Assembly (NCBI GenBank): GCA_964385635.1
Contig: CAYLPU010000162.1
Span: forward strand, 1-6,866
DNA: 6,866 nt
Origin: CAYLPU01 sp964385635
GTDB taxonomy: Bacteria; Chloroflexota; Anaerolineae; B4-G1
Direction of reading: 5' to 3'
Shown: positions 6,056-6,866 of the stretch, piece after piece
Layout of the letters: the number at the start of each line of letters is the position of its first letter
Position numbering within the stretch: the stretch's first letter is position 1
Translations under genes and position numbers: made by a program
The notes under the pieces: generated by a model
Databases searched by the model: none
Told to the model about the DNA's origin: nothing
What the model saw: the letters and a program-made list of their open reading frames with translations, nothing else

Positions 6056-6656
6056 ATTTGTGACTCAGTAGTCCTTGAAACACCAACTGGGTGCCGTAGC
6101 GCAACTGCGCGTTGACGTCCATCTCCTCCGGCGCATAGACCCAGTGCAAGATGGTGCCGCTCAGCAGGGCATCCAGGGCCCGCGCGGCCTGGCGTGCGTC
6201 GGTAGGGGCGAACTCGCCGTTCTCAATTCCTTCTCGAATGATGGCTTCCAACAGCCCGGCCGATTGGCTTATAAAGCCGGCAATCACCGCGCGCACATCT
6301 GCGCGGCGCAGGCCCAGGGCATAGAATTCGTAGAGGATGGGCATCAGGGGCAGCACCTCGGCTTCTTCAGCGCTGAGGGCTTGATAGTACGCGGTCAGCC
6401 GCTCGGTGGCAGTGCCTGGCAGATCGTGGGCGGCTTGCAGATCGGACAGCTCCTGGGCAAAGAGAGCCTCGGCGATGGCCCGGATGAGAGCGTCTTTGCT
6501 GTCAAAGTAGAGGTAGATGGTGGCCTTGTTGATGCCGACGGCGTCGGCAATGTCCTCCATGGTGGCGCGGTCGAAACCCTTCTCGGCAAAGACGGCCGTG
6601 GCGGCCTCGATGATCTGCGCAGTGCGCTGCTCACTGACATCAGGTTTAGGGGACAT
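6054..6656 (-). CDS. TetR/AcrR-family transcriptional regulator
   Basis: The 200-residue length is typical of one-component TetR-family repressors, which act in the cytoplasm as ligand-controlled dimers on DNA. Residues about 8-55 form the N-terminal DNA-binding domain: EQRTAQIIEAATAVFAEKGFD, then ATMEDIADAVGINKATIYLYF with the helix-turn-helix, and SKDALIRAI. The KATIYLYF.SKD.L signature is characteristic. The rest is a helical ligand and dimerisation domain whose end (ENGEFAPTDARQAARALDALLSG) resembles common TetR C-terminal domains. The ligand is unknown. It is the first gene of the operon and lies 9 nt upstream of the giant exported protein gene. A palindrome next to its promoter suggests autoregulation and hence control of both genes. 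The start at 6656 is supported by AGGAGG 5 nt upstream. Confidence 0.95.
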   Translation of the reverse strand: MSPKPDVSEQRTAQIIEAATAVFAEKGFDRATMEDIADAVGINKATIYLYFDSKDALIRAIAEALFAQELSDLQAAHDLPGTATERLTAYYQALSAEEAEVLPLMPILYEFYALGLRRADVRAVIAGFISQSAGLLEAIIREGIENGEFAPTDARQAARALDALLSGTILHWVYAPEEMDVNAQLRYGTQLVFQGLLSHK

Positions 6657-6661
6657 TCTGT

Positions 6662-6667
6662 CCTCCT
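6662..6667 (-). promoter_or_regulatory. Ribosome binding site of the TetR-family gene
   Basis: AGGAGG lies 5 nt before the ATG at 6656, the same sequence and spacing as for the giant gene. Confidence 0.85.
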
Positions 6668-6753
6668 GTGAGAGCTTGTTGTGGTCAATCAGGCTGGTTC
6701 GCGGGAAGCGTATGACATGGCCAGGAGACCGGCCGCACCGAGCCCGCTATCAC
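6668..6753 (-). other. Leader region of the tetR operon mRNA
   Basis: If transcription starts near 6771, the leader is about 115 nt. I see no uORF with a ribosome site, no riboswitch-like conserved core and only a weak GGCC (8 nt) GGCC pairing around 6718-6733. Confidence 0.4.
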
Positions 6754-6777
6754 TAATGACTAACTGGTTAGTTATCA
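6754..6777. promoter_or_regulatory. Probable TetR-family operator
   Basis: ACTAAC (6759-6764) and GTTAGT (6767-6772) are perfect inverted repeats around a 2-nt centre. Weaker symmetry extends out to 6754 and 6777, with 9 of 12 pairs matching. This resembles known TetR-family operators of the TGACTNACTNGTNAGT type. It begins immediately downstream of the -10 box and covers the likely start site, where a bound dimer would block transcription. That the adjacent regulator is the ligand of this site is inferred. Confidence 0.75.
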
Positions 6778-6806
6778 ACTATACAGCAGTTTTCAGGGGA
6801 TGTCAA
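6778..6806 (-). promoter_or_regulatory. Sigma70-type promoter of the tetR operon
   Basis: On the minus strand, -35 TTGACA (6806-6801) is followed by a 17-nt spacer and -10 TATAGT (6783-6778). The -35 matches the consensus fully and the -10 at five of six positions, with ideal spacing. The transcription start is expected near 6771, inside the palindrome. Confidence 0.82.
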
Positions 6807-6815
6807 AACGGCGAA

Positions 6816-6858
6816 TTGCCTCACTAAAAAGGTGACCCAAAGACAATCGTTGCCTCAC
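6816..6858. repeat. Pair of 9-bp direct repeats upstream of the tetR promoter
   Basis: TTGCCTCAC occurs at 6816-6824 and 6850-6858, 34 bp apart, about three helical turns. They lie upstream of the -35 box and could be binding sites for an activator or part of a divergent promoter beyond the edge. Chance cannot be excluded. Confidence 0.35.
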
Positions 6859-6866
6859 GAGAAAAG

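Noticed and set aside
6075..6671. 198-codon open frame on the plus strand opposite the regulator
   Set aside because: The minus strand encodes a clear TetR-family protein with a helix-turn-helix. The plus-strand frame is its shadow.

Overview
The window looks like accessory chromosome from a GC-rich bacterium, most likely a member of the Chloroflexota. The main evidence is the C-terminus of the large exported protein, which ends in IYLPLVLRNCAP. I recall this type of (I/V)YLPLVLRN tail from many secreted Chloroflexota proteins. The combination of CARDB domains with beta-propeller repeats, and a transposase type I recall from Chloroflexota and cyanobacteria, agree with this. The assignment rests on memory of families, not on a search. 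All recognisable genes are on the minus strand, so the window reads biologically from right to left.

Right side (6866 to 930): a two-gene operon. A strong sigma70-type promoter (TTGACA, 17 bp, TATAGT) is followed directly by an imperfect palindrome that resembles a TetR-family operator. After a leader of about 115 nt comes a 200-aa TetR-family regulator. Its stop codon overlaps the Shine-Dalgarno of the next gene, which encodes a 1704-aa Sec-exported protein. That protein has a signal peptide, a seven-motif TolB/PD40-like beta-propeller, one CARDB domain, a central region I do not recognise, a second seven-motif propeller, three more CARDB domains and the YLPLVLR tail. The layout suggests an autoregulated repressor controlling a very large cell-surface or secreted adhesive or scaffold protein.

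Middle (929 to about 558): no convincing gene. It holds a GC-rich, strongly structured segment with nested and successive hairpins, perhaps a REP-like intergenic repeat.

Left side (about 557 to 1): the 5' part of a transposase gene whose ribosome binding site lies in a 9-bp perfect inverted repeat. After codon 108 the gene is split by a compact 149-bp element at 55-203. The element has 25-bp terminal inverted repeats (22/25 matching, outer 12 perfect), an internal 10-bp perfect hairpin and exact 8-bp target duplications (AAACGAGG). Removing the element and one duplication on paper restores the transposase reading frame up to the window edge. This MITE-like insertion into another mobile element is the clearest new structure in the window.
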